A DNA stretch of 64,000 nt from Deuterostichococcus epilithicus (Eukaryota > Chlorophyta > Trebouxiophyceae > Prasiolales > Stichococcaceae): the NCBI GenBank assembly GCA_033439295.1, contig JAVTLE010000015.1, forward strand, positions 1,798,001 through 1,862,000. The letters run 5' to 3'. A program made the position numbers and the translations under genes. Below the pieces are notes generated by a model. That model did not search any database, was not told the origin of the DNA, and saw nothing but the letters and a program-made list of their open reading frames with translations. The stretch's first letter is position 1, and each line of letters starts with the position of its first letter. This document shows, piece by piece, positions 37,978-49,483 of this stretch.

Positions 37978-39210
37978 TCAACCCACGAAGCAAGAATATG
38001 GCACGAGTGCAATGCGACCATCCGCGGCGGTGGACTTCGTAGCGCCCACACAGAGCCTTAGCTGTGTTGGCATTGTGTTCAGGGTTTCAGTACCACGAGA
38101 TAGACCGGGGGACTCACCGCTTCCTCCTCCCACATTTCCTCCTCCCACATCGCATCCTCCAGATCATGCTCATGGACATGCTCCTCATCGTCGAGGATTT
38201 CGTCCTCTTCCTCTTCCTCGTCTTCGTCCTCATCCTCGTCATGGCCACCGGCCGCAAAGGCGTGTTGACCAGCACCAAACAGCATTTCAGCCTCGGCGGC
38301 GCCAATGTCGTGCGCGCCCCAGTAGCCGTGCGCGCCCGCCATGCCGAAGGGGTCCTCTGCAAAGGCGCCCCCTGCGTGCAAGGGGTGCAGGGAGGATGCA
38401 GGGACAGTGGGTCCTCTGGCGTGGGCCCAGCGGCACCTGCAAGCTCTGCGGCGGCAGGCCCAAGTCGGCAACGAACCCACCTCCGCCGGACTTCTCATGC
38501 AGTCTTTACAAGTCTCCTCCTGCAGACGTCGCATCCCGCTCCTACACGCATGCCTCTGCTGCAGAGGCCCCGCCGCCATCGAGGTGCAGGTGCATCCCCT
38601 CCAGCAAATAGCCCCAGCCTGCAAACCTGATGCAGTCTTGCAGGCGTCACGAACGCACCGCGGCCGTCGTCGAGGGTCAGGTGCATCTCCTCCACAGCGC
38701 CCAGCCGCGCAAAGGCAGACTTCCCCGCAGCCTCCTCCGGCAGCGCCGCCTGCCCCGAGGGCGCCGGCAGCCCGGCCGCGCCTGCCCGCGCCTACATGCG
38801 GTGAAGGAGGTCAGCGTCAGATCCAGGCACTGCGTGTGTCCGAGCTCGTGGACGCAGGCTGCAGCAAGCATCAGCAGCGGAGCTCAAGCCCCAGGCGGCG
38901 CCGGACAGCTGCAGCACACATGGTGGCGGCTGGCGGCGCGTCCACCGCAGCAGGCGCTGTTATGAGGTTTCGTGCAAACCTGGCGGCTGGCGATGAACCT
39001 GGCCTCGAAAGCACCCAGGCGCATGATGCTGGCGGCGTTGGCGACGGCGCCGCGGTGCGCCTCGTCCCGCATCAGGGCCACCTGGCCGGGCACGCGGGGA
39101 GCGAAGGGCTTCATTCCTGGCATTTGAGGTTTTGATGCAGGCAACAGGGCACAGGCGAGGGTGCAGGGCGGTGTCTGCGGCACTGGATCGAGCCGCAGAA
39201 CGCCGTGCAT
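37978..39210 (-). CDS. Unrecognised protein with a long acidic C-terminal tract (model incomplete)
   Basis: Probable exons in order: 38980-39210, 38659-38791, an exon from 38618, possibly a small one near 38475-38525, 38118-38371 and 37978-38061. The first exon, open from an ATG at 39210, reads MKPFAPRVPGQVALMRDEAH then RGAVANAASIMRLGAFEARF. The second ends FARLGAVEEMHLTLDDG. The exon at 38118-38371 encodes GGHDEDEDEDEEEEEDE followed by more Asp, Glu, His and Met, a strongly acidic tail of about 50 residues. The junction into the acidic exon does not match phase in my model, and an in-frame TAG at 38542 could instead end a shorter protein. It may be the C-terminal part of the neighbouring F-box/LRR gene rather than a separate gene. 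Such acidic tails occur in histone- or RNA-binding proteins, but function is unknown. Confidence 0.4.
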
Positions 39211-39301
39211 CCCGCACCGCCATGCCTCCCGCAGTGAATGAGGGTCACCGGGTCTCTGCTGCGAAGCCGTTCGAGCCAGAACAGAGGAGGAGGCGGGTCA
39301 C

Positions 39302-42300
39302 CTCCTGCAGGCGCGGCAGGTCCAGCAGGGGCTCCAGGGGCGGCAGGACGCGCGAGGTGTCATCCAGGAACCGCAGCCGCGTGAGCGCGGTGAGCCTTGT
39401 CAACCCAGGCGGCAGTTGGGTGTACCTGCGCACAGCGAAACGGCGGCTGTGACAGGTCTGCGGCTGGTTGTTCCTTCGAACCGTCGGTGCCAGCGAGCTG
39501 TGAGACACAGCGACCAGCCCGACCGACAGGCGTTGCAGCTATTGCACTGCAAGGCGCGCGGGAGTGCGTGCAAGTGGTGAGGCAGGCCCCAGATCCGATT
39601 TCGCAACAGCTGCTTAACAGCGCCGCGCCGCAAGCTGTTGGAGGAGCGGGGCCAGCACAGCTGACTCAGGCAGCATGTGCGCGCCGGCGCTGCGGCAGGT
39701 TCGTGCGACCCCGCCTGCCGTGGCACTTATGCGCACCGACCAGCTCCCAACGCAAAAAGTATTTTGCTAACCTCACCCATTGAAGGAGGCGTCCAGGGTC
39801 TCTAATCGCGACATTACTGGCAGTGGCGCCTCCCGCCCGTCTGCATGCGCGCGCATGGAGCCCAGTCATGATGCGCTTGTGGTGACGCAATGCATTAACG
39901 GCAATACATGCAATGCAGCCAGAGCCACTCACATCGCTGACCCAGCCCCAAGAAAACACCGGGAACACGCAGAATGCACACAGATCAGGGTCCCTCTGTG
40001 AAGGAGTTACCTGCGCAGAGCATGTTGTACTGTAGGTCCAGCGCTGACAGGGCCTGGAGACCGGCGAGCTCCGGCGGCAGCGCGCGAAGTCCGCAGCGCG
40101 ACAGCGTGAGGCTGGTCAGCGCCGTCAACGCTGCCGCGGCGCCGGCCGGCCACCAGCCGTGGCCTGCCCGCGGCTGCTGCCCCGCAGCAGACTGCCCCCC
40201 CGGTGACGGAGCGCCCCGCCCGTGAGCCGCCCCCCCGCGGCCGCCGACCCAGTGCCCGGGTGCAAGTCCTAATGGGGGCAACCCCACCGGAGGCGGGCCG
40301 GGGGCGAGCTGCACGTTTGGGTGCTGCGCGTGTGCGTTGCCGCCGCCGCCGGCCCCGCCGTCTGCCGGCGTCCACACGCTGGGTGGACCCCCGCACCGGT
40401 GGAGCTCGTTGCCTGACAGCACCAGCTCGGCCAGGCGGCTCATGCCCAGCACCTGTGGCCGCGGGAGGTCGGAGAATGTTCAGCGATCCACAGCACACAT
40501 GGCCTGCTCTGCCGCCCGGCGTCCGCCTGGCCTCACCAAGACGTAGAAACAACCACGAACAGGCTTCCATACAGGCAGAAAGTGAGCACAAGCCGCCTCG
40601 CGCGGTTCGCTGGTGGCGGCGCAGGTGGCAGAGCAAGGGGCATGCCCGTCCACGTCTGAGCTCAACAAATCTCAGCTCGAAGGTCTCGAAGGTTTGCCGC
40701 CCTGTGATTACCTCTTGAAGATTCGCTGCCCTGTGATTTCCTCTTTGAACAAAACCCCGCGCACCTCGGCGGGCACGGCGCCAAGGCCGCAGGCGGAGAG
40801 CACCAGGCGCGAGAGGCGCGTGAGCGGAGCGAGCGCGCGGCACAGGCGCTCCTCGTCTGCGCGCGCCGGCGCCGCCGGCACCGCCCGCGGCTGCCGCCTG
40901 CCCAGGCCCACGGACAGCTCCTGCAGCAGGTTTGGACAGCTGGTTCGGGCGGCGGTGCGGCGCTTCAGGTCGCAGCCACAGGGTCCCGAGCAGCGTCTGC
41001 GCGCCGAACAGCCGGGGCCAGGCTGGACGCATGCTGGCTGCTGGCGCCGCGCGGCGTGGCGCAGCGGCACACAGCAGGCTGATGCTACACGCAAAGCCGT
41101 CATCTGCTGCGTGCAGCGGCCGCTGCCACTGTGCACAGCCCCTGAGCCACCTGCCGCCAGAGACGACAGCTGCCCACGCCGCAGCTGTCGCAAGAGACAG
41201 ACTGCAGCACGCCGGAAAGCCAGCACAGCAGCAGCAGCAGCAGCAGCAGCGGCGGCGCACCTGCAGGCCGCCAAGCGACGCGAGGACGTCCGGGCAGAAG
41301 GCGGCGCCGGCGCTGAGGTCCAGGACGCGCAGCTGGCGCAGTGCCGATGCCTCAGGCGGCAGCCCCTCGCTGTCGGCGTGCAGGTCTAGCTGCGCGGGGG
41401 ACTAGGGATGATCAACAGAAAGCTACGAACGATAAGCGGAAATGCGTGCTGCGCCAACGCCTGCGCTGGCAGCCCCTCGCTGTCTGTCTGCAGGTCCAGT
41501 CCGTGCAGGCCGCTGCGTGCAGGGCGAGCCAGTGGCATGAGGACGGTGTGCAGATCCGACTTTCAGCGCGCAGCGCCGGCGACGGCGGTGAGAGCCCCTC
41601 GTTGTCGGCGTGCAGGTCCGGCTGTGCAGAGGTTTAGGGTTCAGCTGGTGTCACCGGCTTATATGTGTGCAGCGGAAGCCAGGGCGCTGGGCGCCCTGAC
41701 GACACTGTCAACGAGAGGCGGCACTGTCAGCGAGGGGTGGCGGCAGCAGTGAGCCGCTGGCCGCAGCCCCGACGGCTGGTGCGCCAAAGGGCAGAGACGG
41801 GCAGTAGAGGGGCTGACAGCAGAGGTGCTGCGGCAGTGGCGCTTGCATTAACGCAAAGCGCTCCCGACACCCACTCAGCAGCTGCGCCTCATGTTCCTTT
41901 GGAACGCCCCTGAGCAGAAGGCTCGAAAGCGCCTGCACTGTGTGACCTCCGCCAGTGGAACCACGGTGAAGCTCACCCGCAGCGTGTTCAGCCTTGACAG
42001 CCGGCTGATGGCGGGCGGCACAGCGCACAGGCAGGGCGCGCGGCCGTGCACGATGCCGGGGATCGCCGTCACCTCCAGCCGGGTGAGCGCCGTCAGCGCG
42101 CACAAACGCGGGAAGCCTTCGTCCGCGCCCACCATGTTCGACTGCGCGGGCGCCAAACACGAATTGTTGGCACAGCAGAAGCGGCAGACGCCACTGCTGT
42201 TTCTTGCTGCTTCAAGCCGGAACCGACCGGCGGCGTCGTGAGTGAGGAGCAGCGCCACTGAGCATGCCAATCGTGAAAGGAGCGAGCGGAAGTGCGGCAC

Positions 42301-43457
42301 AGCGCCAGGGTGTGCAAACCGGAGCCGAGGGCTGCAAGGAGGGAACTGCGCGCGCACATCAAAGCAGACGTCGCGCATCGCGGCCAGCAGCCACGGCTGC
42401 GTGGGGTCCGTCAGCAGGTCGAAGGAGCGGTGCTCGAAGGTGGCGCCGCTCAGCCGCACCTCCGCCCGCTGCAGCCATGCCGACAGCATGCCCAGTATCC
42501 TCGCCTGCCCGAACACAGCCGCCGTCAGCGGCTCGTCGGCGCACGAAAGGGCCTTGCGGGCGAGTGAGACGACAGTTGACGACAGGTCAAGGTCCGAGAA
42601 AAGTGGGTCTTGGAACACCCCCACTGAGGGGAAGGCATCTTGAGTCGCTGGATCGATGGCTGGGCATACCTTGGGAAAAATGCGAAGACTGGAAAACGAG
42701 TTTTTTAATTTTAAACGGCAATGACCCACCAGGCTGAACTCTGCAAAGTGGCGGCTATTCGTGAGCCGGTACGGCATGCTGCCGCGGCTCTTCAGGCTGC
42801 CAGGCCTGGCGGCTGCATACATGGCATGCAGCGAACCCGGCTGCGTGCCGGCAAAGATGCACAGGCCGGCCACGCCCGCCGCGCGGCTGGCCAACCACTC
42901 CAGCTGTGGGCTGCGCACGCTGTCGTGAAGCTTGGTGATGTTCAGCGGCAGCGTGCCCCACACGCCGGAGCCCTGAAAGCGGCACGGGTTGCACGTGGTG
43001 AGTGCCCGGCGCCCGCTGCGGGTCCGCAAAGACAGCGTTGGACTGCGTCCGCGCCGGAAAGTTCAAAGCGCTGGGAAGATGAGGACGTACCTGTGCAGGG
43101 TACGTCAGAAGCTGGTACCAGCGCTTGCACACGCGCAGGACGGCGCGCTTGCTGCCAAAGTCCACATGGCTCAAAATGTGGCACAGCGCCTCCTCTGCGG
43201 GGGCTTGCGCACGAGCTCGTCACCAGGCGACGCCAGGTGCCTCCACTCAGGATTGTGCCAGCGGCAGACGTCTTGAGTACTGTTTGGGGTTGGAAATGTG
43301 GTCTCTTTGGCTGCCGCATGCCAGACACAGAACATCCCTCACCGCGCAAACGGTGCCGCTTAGCGGCTGTCGAAAACAAGGCCACGTTCACGAGTGACCC
43401 ACCTGGGAGGTCGTTGATGCCAAAATGTGCCGAAATCATCTCGGCGGAGCCAGGCAT
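39302..43457 (-). CDS. F-box and leucine-rich-repeat protein
   Basis: Supported exons in order: 43403-43457, 43091-43194, 42730-42972, 42358-42669, 41977-42141, 41261-41389, 40765-40920, 40011-40452, 39777-39840 and 39302-39425; others lie near 41500-41640 and 39600-39700. The first two join as INDLPE plus EALCHILSHVDFGSKRAVLR and VCKRWYQLL, a clear F-box. Downstream exons carry LRR units such as LTALTRLEVTAI, LRQLRVLDLSAG, LTRLSRLVLSACGLGAVP, LTALTSLTLSRCGLRALPPE, LQALSALDLQYNML and LTALTRLRFLDD. F-box/LRR proteins act as substrate receptors of SCF ubiquitin ligases: the F-box binds Skp1 and the LRR solenoid binds the target. A Gly/Pro-rich insert of about 80 residues interrupts the LRRs in exon 40011-40452. 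The 3' end is unresolved, and the start could be upstream of 43457. Divergent from the PP2C-like gene. Confidence 0.7.
41340..41640 (-). repeat. Three tandem copies of an LRR exon start
   Basis: Copies containing AGCCCCTCGYTGTC on the plus strand begin at 41361, 41471 and 41593, a period of 110-122 bp. On the minus strand they read LDLHADSEGLPPE, LDLQTDSEGLPAQ and PDLHADNEGLSPP, each at or just after an AG acceptor. Only the copy at 41261-41389 continues into a full LRR exon. Confidence 0.75.
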
Positions 43458-44105
43458 GCTCCTGGTTGGTGTGTTGTCCCAGATCGACAGATCCGGGACA
43501 ACACACAGCGACCGACGAGAGCCTGCCGACAGGTCGCCGCGCCACGGCACAGGATTTTGCGTTTCGAGCCGGATGTGAGGAAAGCTGGTTGACACAGAGA
43601 TGCGAAATCACCAAGAGCTGTGTAAGAATTGTCAAAGGTTGTTGACGAGGACGACTCTGGTACTTTTCGTCGGATTTGGGTCAGGTGTACAGTCCGTGCC
43701 GCGGACCGTTAGGCTCATACGCGCTTGTGATTTCCAACCGGCTGGCTGGTCGTACACGATGCTTTCAACGACCAAACCCGAAAAACCCCACCGGCCACAG
43801 ATCAATTGATTTCCCGCCAACTTTGCTTAGACCCTAAATTTGGCCCTTCTTCCACGTGCGAAGCTGCCCGGTGGAGCGCCCACAGCCTCCGATTGTCTGG
43901 AAATTACTACCTCCTGACCACCCACCGACGTCATGGTGTGTATATCAAACGCAATGTATGCCATCCAGCCCTTCACACATTGAAGAATCAGAAGGTAGCC
44001 AAAATCACTTGACCACCCATTGCTGCCACTACTCTGCGAGCAAAGCCAGACACGTCCAGCAACACGCACGCAAGGAGTCACCCCGCTGCTCAGCAGCCGG
44101 CAGCC
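43458..44105. promoter_or_regulatory. Divergent intergenic region (F-box/LRR / PP2C-like)
   Basis: These 648 bp separate two divergent start codons and are distinctly less GC-rich than the flanks (43600-44040). They contain the strong inverted repeat listed separately at 43469-43506, just upstream of the F-box start. Confidence 0.4.
43469..43506. repeat. 12-bp inverted repeat with nested GATC palindrome
   Basis: GTGTGTTGTCCC (43469-43480) and its perfect reverse complement (43495-43506) flank a 14-base spacer. The spacer itself can pair GATC with GATC around a GACA loop, giving a 12 + 4 bp stem with one mismatch. It lies 12 bases upstream of the F-box/LRR start codon, so it falls in its 5' UTR or promoter. 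Confidence 0.7.
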
Positions 44106-47082
44106 ATGGTCGGCATCTTCAGTAGCGCTAAGCGCAAGGGAGGTGGCGAGCTTGTGCAGAAGGTCAGGCAGACGATGCAGGCGACAGAATCCTCCAGCAC
44201 CGGCGGCGCCACGCAGTTCGCTGCCAGCCGGTTTGACGATGTCACAGCTCGCAGTCTGCCGGTAGCCGCCCGCTCGGGGGCGCCGGAGCGGACAACGATC
44301 GCCGGTGTGACCTATGCGGCATCGCAGCCATGCGCGGACGCATTTATCTCGGAGGTGAGCTTGCGCGTCTAACCTTCTCTACACGATTCGATTGCCGACG
44401 ACACCATTTTGGCGAACGTCATGCTTGCTGGAGCCCTGCTCTTGGGCTTTTGAACTCGACAGACTTCTCGATCCACCTCTGCATTGCTGCGTCGCTCTGG
44501 AATAGCTCGCTCTCATTGATCAGGGCATGCTAGGTCCCGGAGAGTGTCGTGCTACGGTCAACCTGGCGGCAGTGTCGATCCGGCGACAGCAGTGCACCAA
44601 TCGCTTGCAGACCGGGCACTATGCATTTTAGACATCTTTTTGTCTGCCCGAAGCGCGTTCAGGCGCGCAGCTGCTCATCCATTGGAACCGCTCCCACTGG
44701 AGCACCGAAGAGCACAGCACGATACTAATGTGGACTAATATTGAGTCCGCTGTCATCACATGCAGGCTGTCACAGCGGGCGCGCAGCCTCATGTGTTCGC
44801 GGCGACGATGACCAGCGAGCCGAAGGCACACGGGGCGGACTTTCTGCGGCGAAACCTGCACAGGGAGCTGCAGGCGCAGATCGCAGCCTGCAAGGGCGAC
44901 GTGCTCACCGCCTTCAAGTGAGTCCCGCTCCTTCAGACTATTGATCCTTGATCATTTCGTGTGCGAGTGCCTCTGTGTGTCGAGCAGCGTCTCGCCAGGG
45001 ACTATCATCCTTCCATACATACATGCACCCCTCATCCAGCTCGTGCCGCTGGCCATGATAGTCAGAAGGTGTCCGCAAGCCAGCTTACTTGATGCAAATA
45101 TAGTGCGATGTGGGAAGGCAACCACATCAGCATCTGAGCTGACTTTCCGATTTGTAGGGCGACACTGGCGCAGCTGGACCTCAAGTTCCGGGCGCTGCAC
45201 ATCTACAACAGCCACGTGCTGGACGGCACGCACATCGCGGCGGCGTACGTCGACTACGCCAGCAGCAAGCTTTACCTGGCCAGCAACGGCGGCTGCCGCG
45301 TGGTGGTCACCACACGTGATGCCCTTGGCCGCTCGGAGGTGGCTGTTGAGCTCGGGCGGCCCAGCACGGCGGACTCGGCGGCTGCAGCAGCAGGCGGCGC
45401 GTCTGCATCCCAGCAGCAGCAGCAACAGCGGCCGCAGCGGGCGTCGATAGCGCGGCCGCAGGGCTCTGCTGGCCTGCATGCCAGCGGTGGTCGCCTCGGC
45501 GACGAGGGGCTGGCCAGCATGCCGCTGAGCGGCGACGTGGAGTCGATCATCCTCGGCTCCTCCGGCCTCTGGTGCGGAGCTGTTCACAGCCGTTTGTGTT
45601 TCGACACCTGCTTTGCATGCTGCAAATGCGGTGCCTGCACCCTCAGGCCGGCAATTCGGCTGCACTTCCTACCATCGACCTCATGCTGATGATGTGTTTG
45701 CTTACTCTGCCACAGGCATGAACTGCCGGCGCAGCAGGCAGCGCTGCGTGTTGCGACTGCCGCCAGCATCTCGCCGCACGCCATGGGCAGCAACACCGCG
45801 GCTCTGCTGGCGCAGGCGGCGCTGCAGAATGTCGCCACCCGCGTGTCCAAGACGACAGACCCGCGCATGGCGGTGCTCAAGGTATGATACAATGTCTGCT
45901 ATTGGTGGACAACGTTCACACGTGTTGATGAACAGACTGTGAGGAAGTACCGGTCAGCATGCCTCTGTTTTTCCCGGTCAGCATGCCTCTGTTTTTCCAC
46001 GCTGGTGCCCTGTCCGCCTGCTGTGAACTCCTGCACATGGCACTGCAGTAGGAGTGAGCCAGGGCCGACAGTCTCTTCACAATTGATATGCAGGACGCGG
46101 CTACGCTTCAGCAGCTGTGGACAGGCAGCAAGCGCAACTACAAGTGGGGCGGCCGGCAGCCGCTGCGGCGTCGACGCGGCGACGTGCACGGCGACCTGAC
46201 CGCAGTTGTCGTCCACTTCGACTGGGCAGGTGTGTTGACAACTGCTTGCGCTACTCTGGTTGTGCTCCTCGCTGGCGCGTTGGTGCCGCACCTGCCAGTC
46301 CTGTCGATGGCCTTGGCCAGCAGTCCAGATGCGCCACTTTGTGCGCATAGACAGCGGACATCTTGCATCGTCTCCGCAGTGCTTCCCTTCTGAACACCCC
46401 TTGCTGACATCTCGACTGCCCTCACGTTGCAGGCTCATTGACGCTGCCGCGCAGCAGCCTGGTGTGCAAGAAGCAGGCGTGCGCCGGGTCCACAGTGCCG
46501 CGCTCCGCATCTGGCGCCTCCATCGCATCGGCAGCCTCCTTCGGCAGCCTGCGCGCTGCAGGGCGCGCCTCCCACTGGGACGCCGTGCGGGCGCACTTCC
46601 TGCACTTCCGGCCCGCCGCCGCAGAGGCCGCCCGCGCCCGCTGGTACGCCGCCGTCGAGGCGGCGCAGGCGCAGTCCGCCCAGCTCCTCGCGGCTTCGGC
46701 CGCCGAGGCCGCGACGCGGCAGGAGCAGCTGCAGGCAGCGGCCGAGCAGGCCGGCAACGCGGCTGCCGTTGCGGCCGCAGCCAGCTCCCCCGCGGCGGAC
46801 GCAGCCGCTGCACCAGCATCACCCGCAGCCATGAACGCAAAGGCAACGGGTGACACCGGCATCGCCATTCGGGTGGTCGCCACGGCGGCGGCCCCTAGTG
46901 CCCCGGCTGATGCAGCCTCGGCAGAAGCCGCGGCAGCAGCAGCAGCAGAAGACAGGGCGGTGCGGCGGCGGGCGCTAGCGACCACCAGCTACCGGCGGCT
47001 CACGCCAAGCAGTGCAAAGGCCTCCAAGAACGGCATTTTTGCCTCCATGCGCGGCACGCTGCAGCAGCTGTCGGTGCACTGA
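44106..47082 (+). CDS. PP2C-fold protein lacking catalytic aspartates (probable pseudophosphatase)
   Basis: Exons: 44106-44354, 44766-44917, 45158-45571, 45716-45881, 46094-46229, 46433-47082; 588 residues, all phases closed. The PP2C scaffold is visible in order. HVFAAT...GADFLRRNLHREL (residues 90-120) matches the DGHGG-to-NLHKEL region. IAAAYVDYASSKLYLASNGG then CRVVVTT matches the GDSR strand. SIILGSSGLWHE matches the ASDGLWD motif, and GDLTAVVVHF matches the GDNMTVVVV motif. At each metal site the acid is replaced: DGHGG is gone, GDSR is GGCR, DGLWD is SGLWH and DN is DL. Phosphatase activity is therefore unlikely, and a binding or regulatory role, as in the animal pseudophosphatase TAB1, is more plausible. 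Polar, Gln-rich and Ala-rich insertions (residues about 210-250 and 420-530) are low complexity. Confidence 0.75.
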
Positions 47083-47846
47083 AGCGGGGCAACGTAGATT
47101 CTGAGAGCGCAACAACATAGAAAGGCAGAAATCGAGAAAAGAATAACAAACAATTGCAGTAGAGGTGGCCGAAATTGCCGGGCCACCGTTCTGGTTTTGA
47201 CGATACAGGATAATGAATTGTTTGACAGACACATTCTCTTTCCGCAGTTTTGTTTCAGCTGGCCGCTCCGGCAGACATTGATTGCGCAATCATAGGCTCA
47301 ATGATGCCTCGGTCGATAGGGTTTGACCTTCACGAACGACTGAATGCGATTGGAAAGCTGTTCGGTAAACCCCAGGCTCACACCTTCCCGCACACCTACC
47401 CATCTACGCTTGCCGCCCATGTGGGCAGTGCAAGTGAGTAAAACTCCTTAGATGCATTTACATGTGTGTGTATCCACTTTTCTGCCACTCCCGCTTCCCT
47501 GCTGCATCTCCACGGCCGCAATTTTCGATGCTTTCCTCTCATTCTTGACTTACCTCGCGGGTTTGGCGTCCGGCCACAATCCCCTTTTACACGTTAACAG
47601 ACGAACTTCAAAAGCTCCCACACCTGTTTTGCATGCCATACCTCGTCTGCATCCACGCCAGTTCTAGATACAATGCCAATAGCAGCGGAAGTACCGTGCT
47701 GTCGTTTTGCCGGCTACCATGCCAACGCTTGGGATGTGACCTCTTCAGATCACCCCAAACAGGCGTGGTGAAGGTGCATTACCTCATTGCAGCCTGCAAT
47801 GCACACCAGTGCCAAGCAGCAGAAGTGCGGCGCAAAGGGAGCTCCG
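47083..47846. promoter_or_regulatory. Intergenic between PP2C-like and GIY-YIG genes
   Basis: A 764-bp gap between same-strand genes, AT-richer around 47100-47260. It should hold the 3' end of the first gene and the promoter of the second. In-frame ATGs at 47787 and 47799 could extend the GIY-YIG protein upstream. Nothing else was seen. Confidence 0.35.
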
Positions 47847-49483
47847 ATGATTACGGCGCACGCGTATGCGGGAGGTGGTGGGCCATACAGCAGGCCGGGC
47901 AACGCCGCCGGCCCCTGGCCCAACCGAGAGGACACCCGGACGACTTGGTACTCCGGATATAGGTTCGAGACTGGAAGTAGAAGACAGGCCAAGTCATTAA
48001 AGGCACGGCAGCTCCACAGGAGCAGGCTCCGGCATGCTCTTGTTGCGCTTGTCCATCACACATAAACCTCGTGCACCGCCGTGCAGGCGTTTCTGGGCAG
48101 GCTGCGAGTGGTCCCTCTTCCTGCCACCCGCCACCGGTGGCTTTTCAGCAGCGCGACAGCACAAGGCCTGTGCTGCCGGCACAGCGGCGCTTCTGAAGCA
48201 GCCGGCAGTGTATGAATTCGCACTGACGTGGGGCATTGGCTCACGCCGGTGAGTCTGCCCATGCACTTCATCGGTTGAGTGTGTATGTTAACATGGCCGC
48301 TGCTTGCATCTGGGTACGCGCAATTCTGGAAGCGAATTCTCAAGGATTGTGCGGCTGCCAGGGACGGTGCTGATTTGCAAGCGATACTTCACGCTGCGCT
48401 CTGCCCGGTCAGGTTCAAGGTGTACATCGGCGAGACCAACAGCATCTGGCGGCGACACCACACAGAGTACCAGGTGGGTTGCACCCCTGATACCAGGACC
48501 GCATGCCGTCATGAGCGCGCAACAACAACATATGACTGACTGGTGCCATTGATGCGCGCTGGCGGTGCTGCAGGCGCATGGCGACCACCTGCTGCCGTTT
48601 CTGGACGCGGCTGTGCGGAACAATTGCGCCGTGTGGCGCCGCCAGCGCTACCTGGTGAACAGCACTGCAGCTTTCATTATAGCAGAACACGGTTCCTGGC
48701 GGTGGCTGCTCTGCTGAGGAACCACCGATGCCAGCGGACTGCACGTCCAGTTGTGCAAAATGCTGCAGCAGCAGCGGGCAATGCTCTGCAGGGGAGCAGG
48801 GCCGATGGGGCATGCCTGCAACATCAGGCAGTTGAGCCTCATTTGCTGTGAACCATACTTCAGCGCAGTGCCTCAGCCTATATTTATGACTTCGACTGCA
48901 TGCGAATGTGCAGGCCAGCAAGCAGGAAGCGGTTAACGCAGAGCTGCGGTGGCTGTCACGTTACAATTATGCCTGGAACGCGCGCTGCAACGCCCGCAGC
49001 CGCCACGTGCAGCTGCAGCCGGGGTTTTGCGGCATGGCATTGCGGGCGGTGCCCGTCCCGCAGCCGTGGCAGCCGCAGCCGCCACACCGGCAGAAGCCGT
49101 CGTGGCCGGGCATGCCGCAGCAGCAGCAGCAGCAGGCACTCTGGCAGCCACACCGGCAGCCAGCGGCATGGACGGCGGTGGCGCCGCCGCCGCCGCGTCC
49201 GCATCCACAGCAGAACTGGCAGCAGCCAGCCACGCAGCAGGGGGCTGCGCTCCAGTCAGCTGGCTGGCAGCTTCAGGCGGCAGCGATCCTGCCACTGCCG
49301 GAGCCGGCACCGTCGCTGCCACCAGGGCCATTGCAGCAGCATCACCAGCAGCAGCAACGGCAGTGGCTGCTGCCTGGCAAGCAGCCGCCACCGCCTCCAC
49401 AGCAACAGCAGCAGCAGCTGCGCCTGCAATTGCCGGGCAGCCCTGGTGGCGGTCGAGGAATGCGCAGCAGCAATTCAATGTGA
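47847..49483 (+). CDS. GIY-YIG domain protein resembling plant EFFECTOR OF TRANSCRIPTION, Gln-rich tail
   Basis: Exons: 47847-47962, 48087-48248, 48362-48473, 48574-48654, 48914-49483; 346 residues with consistent phases. Residues 78-85 (PAVYEFAL) and 111-126 (FKVYIGETNSIWRRHH) form the two strands and the Arg-bearing helix of a GIY-YIG fold. RWLSRYNYAWNARCNARSRH (about 170-190) recalls the YDYAWN...N segment that follows this fold in land-plant ET proteins, which cut or nick single DNA strands and affect transcription and methylation. The plant family recollection is from memory. The C-terminal 140 residues are Pro/Gln/Trp-rich with QQQQQQ runs encoded by CAG repeats, an activation-domain-like composition. 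A nuclear role is inferred. Alternative start codons lie up to 60 bp upstream in frame. Confidence 0.7.
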
